Of a stretch of 64,000 nt of DNA, positions 63,751-64,000 are shown in pieces. Within the stretch, counting starts at the first letter, position 1, and each line of letters starts with the position of its first letter. The notes below the pieces were generated by a model. That model was not told the origin of the DNA, did not search any database, and saw nothing but the letters and a program-made list of their open reading frames with translations. Both the position numbers and the translations under genes were made by a program. The stretch is from Siphonodentalium dalli (Eukaryota; Mollusca; Scaphopoda; Gadilida; Siphonodentaliidae): positions 19,037,739-19,101,738 of the forward strand of contig CP136062.1 in the NCBI GenBank assembly GCA_032622095.1, in the 5' to 3' direction.

Positions 63751-64000
63751 TGTCTGACCACTTCCCTAGGGAACTATACTCGTTAATAATTATTGTCTGA
63801 CCACTTCCCTAGGGAACTATACTCGTCAATAATTATTGTCTGACCACTTCCCTAGGGAACTATACTCGTTAATAATTATTGTCTGACCACTTCCCTGGGG
63901 AACTATACTCGTCAATAATTATTGTCTGACCACTTCCCTAGGGAACTATACTCGTCAATAATTATTGTCTGACCACTTCCCTGGGGAACTATACTCGTCA
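63751..64000. repeat. 43-bp minisatellite, at least 5.8 units, running off the window
   Basis: The unit is TGTCTGACCACTTCCCTAGG, GAACTATACTCGTYAATAAT, TAT. Contains the palindrome CCCTAGGG in most units (CCCTGGGG in others). 63414-63750 before it has no recognised gene. Confidence 0.95.

Overview
The window looks like nuclear DNA of an animal, most likely a mollusc. The evidence is intron-split coding exons with GT/AG junctions, an animal-type lipoxygenase PLAT exon, an Arf-family GTPase gene, non-LTR and Penelope-like retroelement relics, many small TTAA- or 8-bp-TSD-flanked DNA transposons, and a SINE-like tail at 63.2-63.4 kb of a type I associate with bivalves. The mollusc call rests on family memory, not on a search. 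There is no sign of prokaryotic gene organisation.

Genes are few. On the minus strand, 5348-5827 is a single PLAT-domain exon resembling the N-terminus of an invertebrate lipoxygenase; no other exons of it are recognisable. On the plus strand, 35592-48368 holds a complete five-exon Arf-family GTPase gene (213 residues, all junctions GT/AG). It has arginine at the position of the catalytic glutamine (Arf1 Gln71) and a C-terminal tail of about 30 extra residues. A second copy of its first exon, with upstream flank and the start of intron 1, lies at 59929-59989.

The rest is repeat. Tandem arrays make up roughly a third of the window: 34-bp (1-2570, 4325-4633), 31-bp (10.1-10.8 kb), 20-bp (14.2-14.9 kb), 52-bp satellite (17.5-23.3 kb, about 112 units with nested duplications), 41-bp (29.4-30.5 kb), 41-bp (35.6-39.1 kb), 42-bp (40.5-41.2 kb), 33-bp (42.5-43.1 kb), 24-bp (45.2-45.7 kb), 52-bp (47.7-48.2 kb), 27-bp (49.2-50.7 kb), 35-bp (53.5-53.8 kb), 33-bp (54.1-54.6 kb) and 43-bp (63.75 kb to the end). 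Between them lie MITEs, foldback elements, a Helitron-like element, a 3-kb hAT-like element, retroelement relics and a local segmental triplication (about 32.4-33.4, 34.7-35.6 and 59.0-60.0 kb).

The most striking observation is in the Arf gene. Three of its functional landmarks have become tandem-repeat units. The intron 1 5' splice site (10 exon bases plus 31 intron bases) is amplified to about 83 copies. The intron 4 3' splice site is amplified to nine upstream copies plus the true one. The last codons with the stop codon and early 3' UTR are present in three copies. Use of any extra donor or acceptor as an exon extension would meet an in-frame stop at once. The exon 1 copy at 59.9 kb keeps a single, unexpanded donor unit and so shows the probable starting state.
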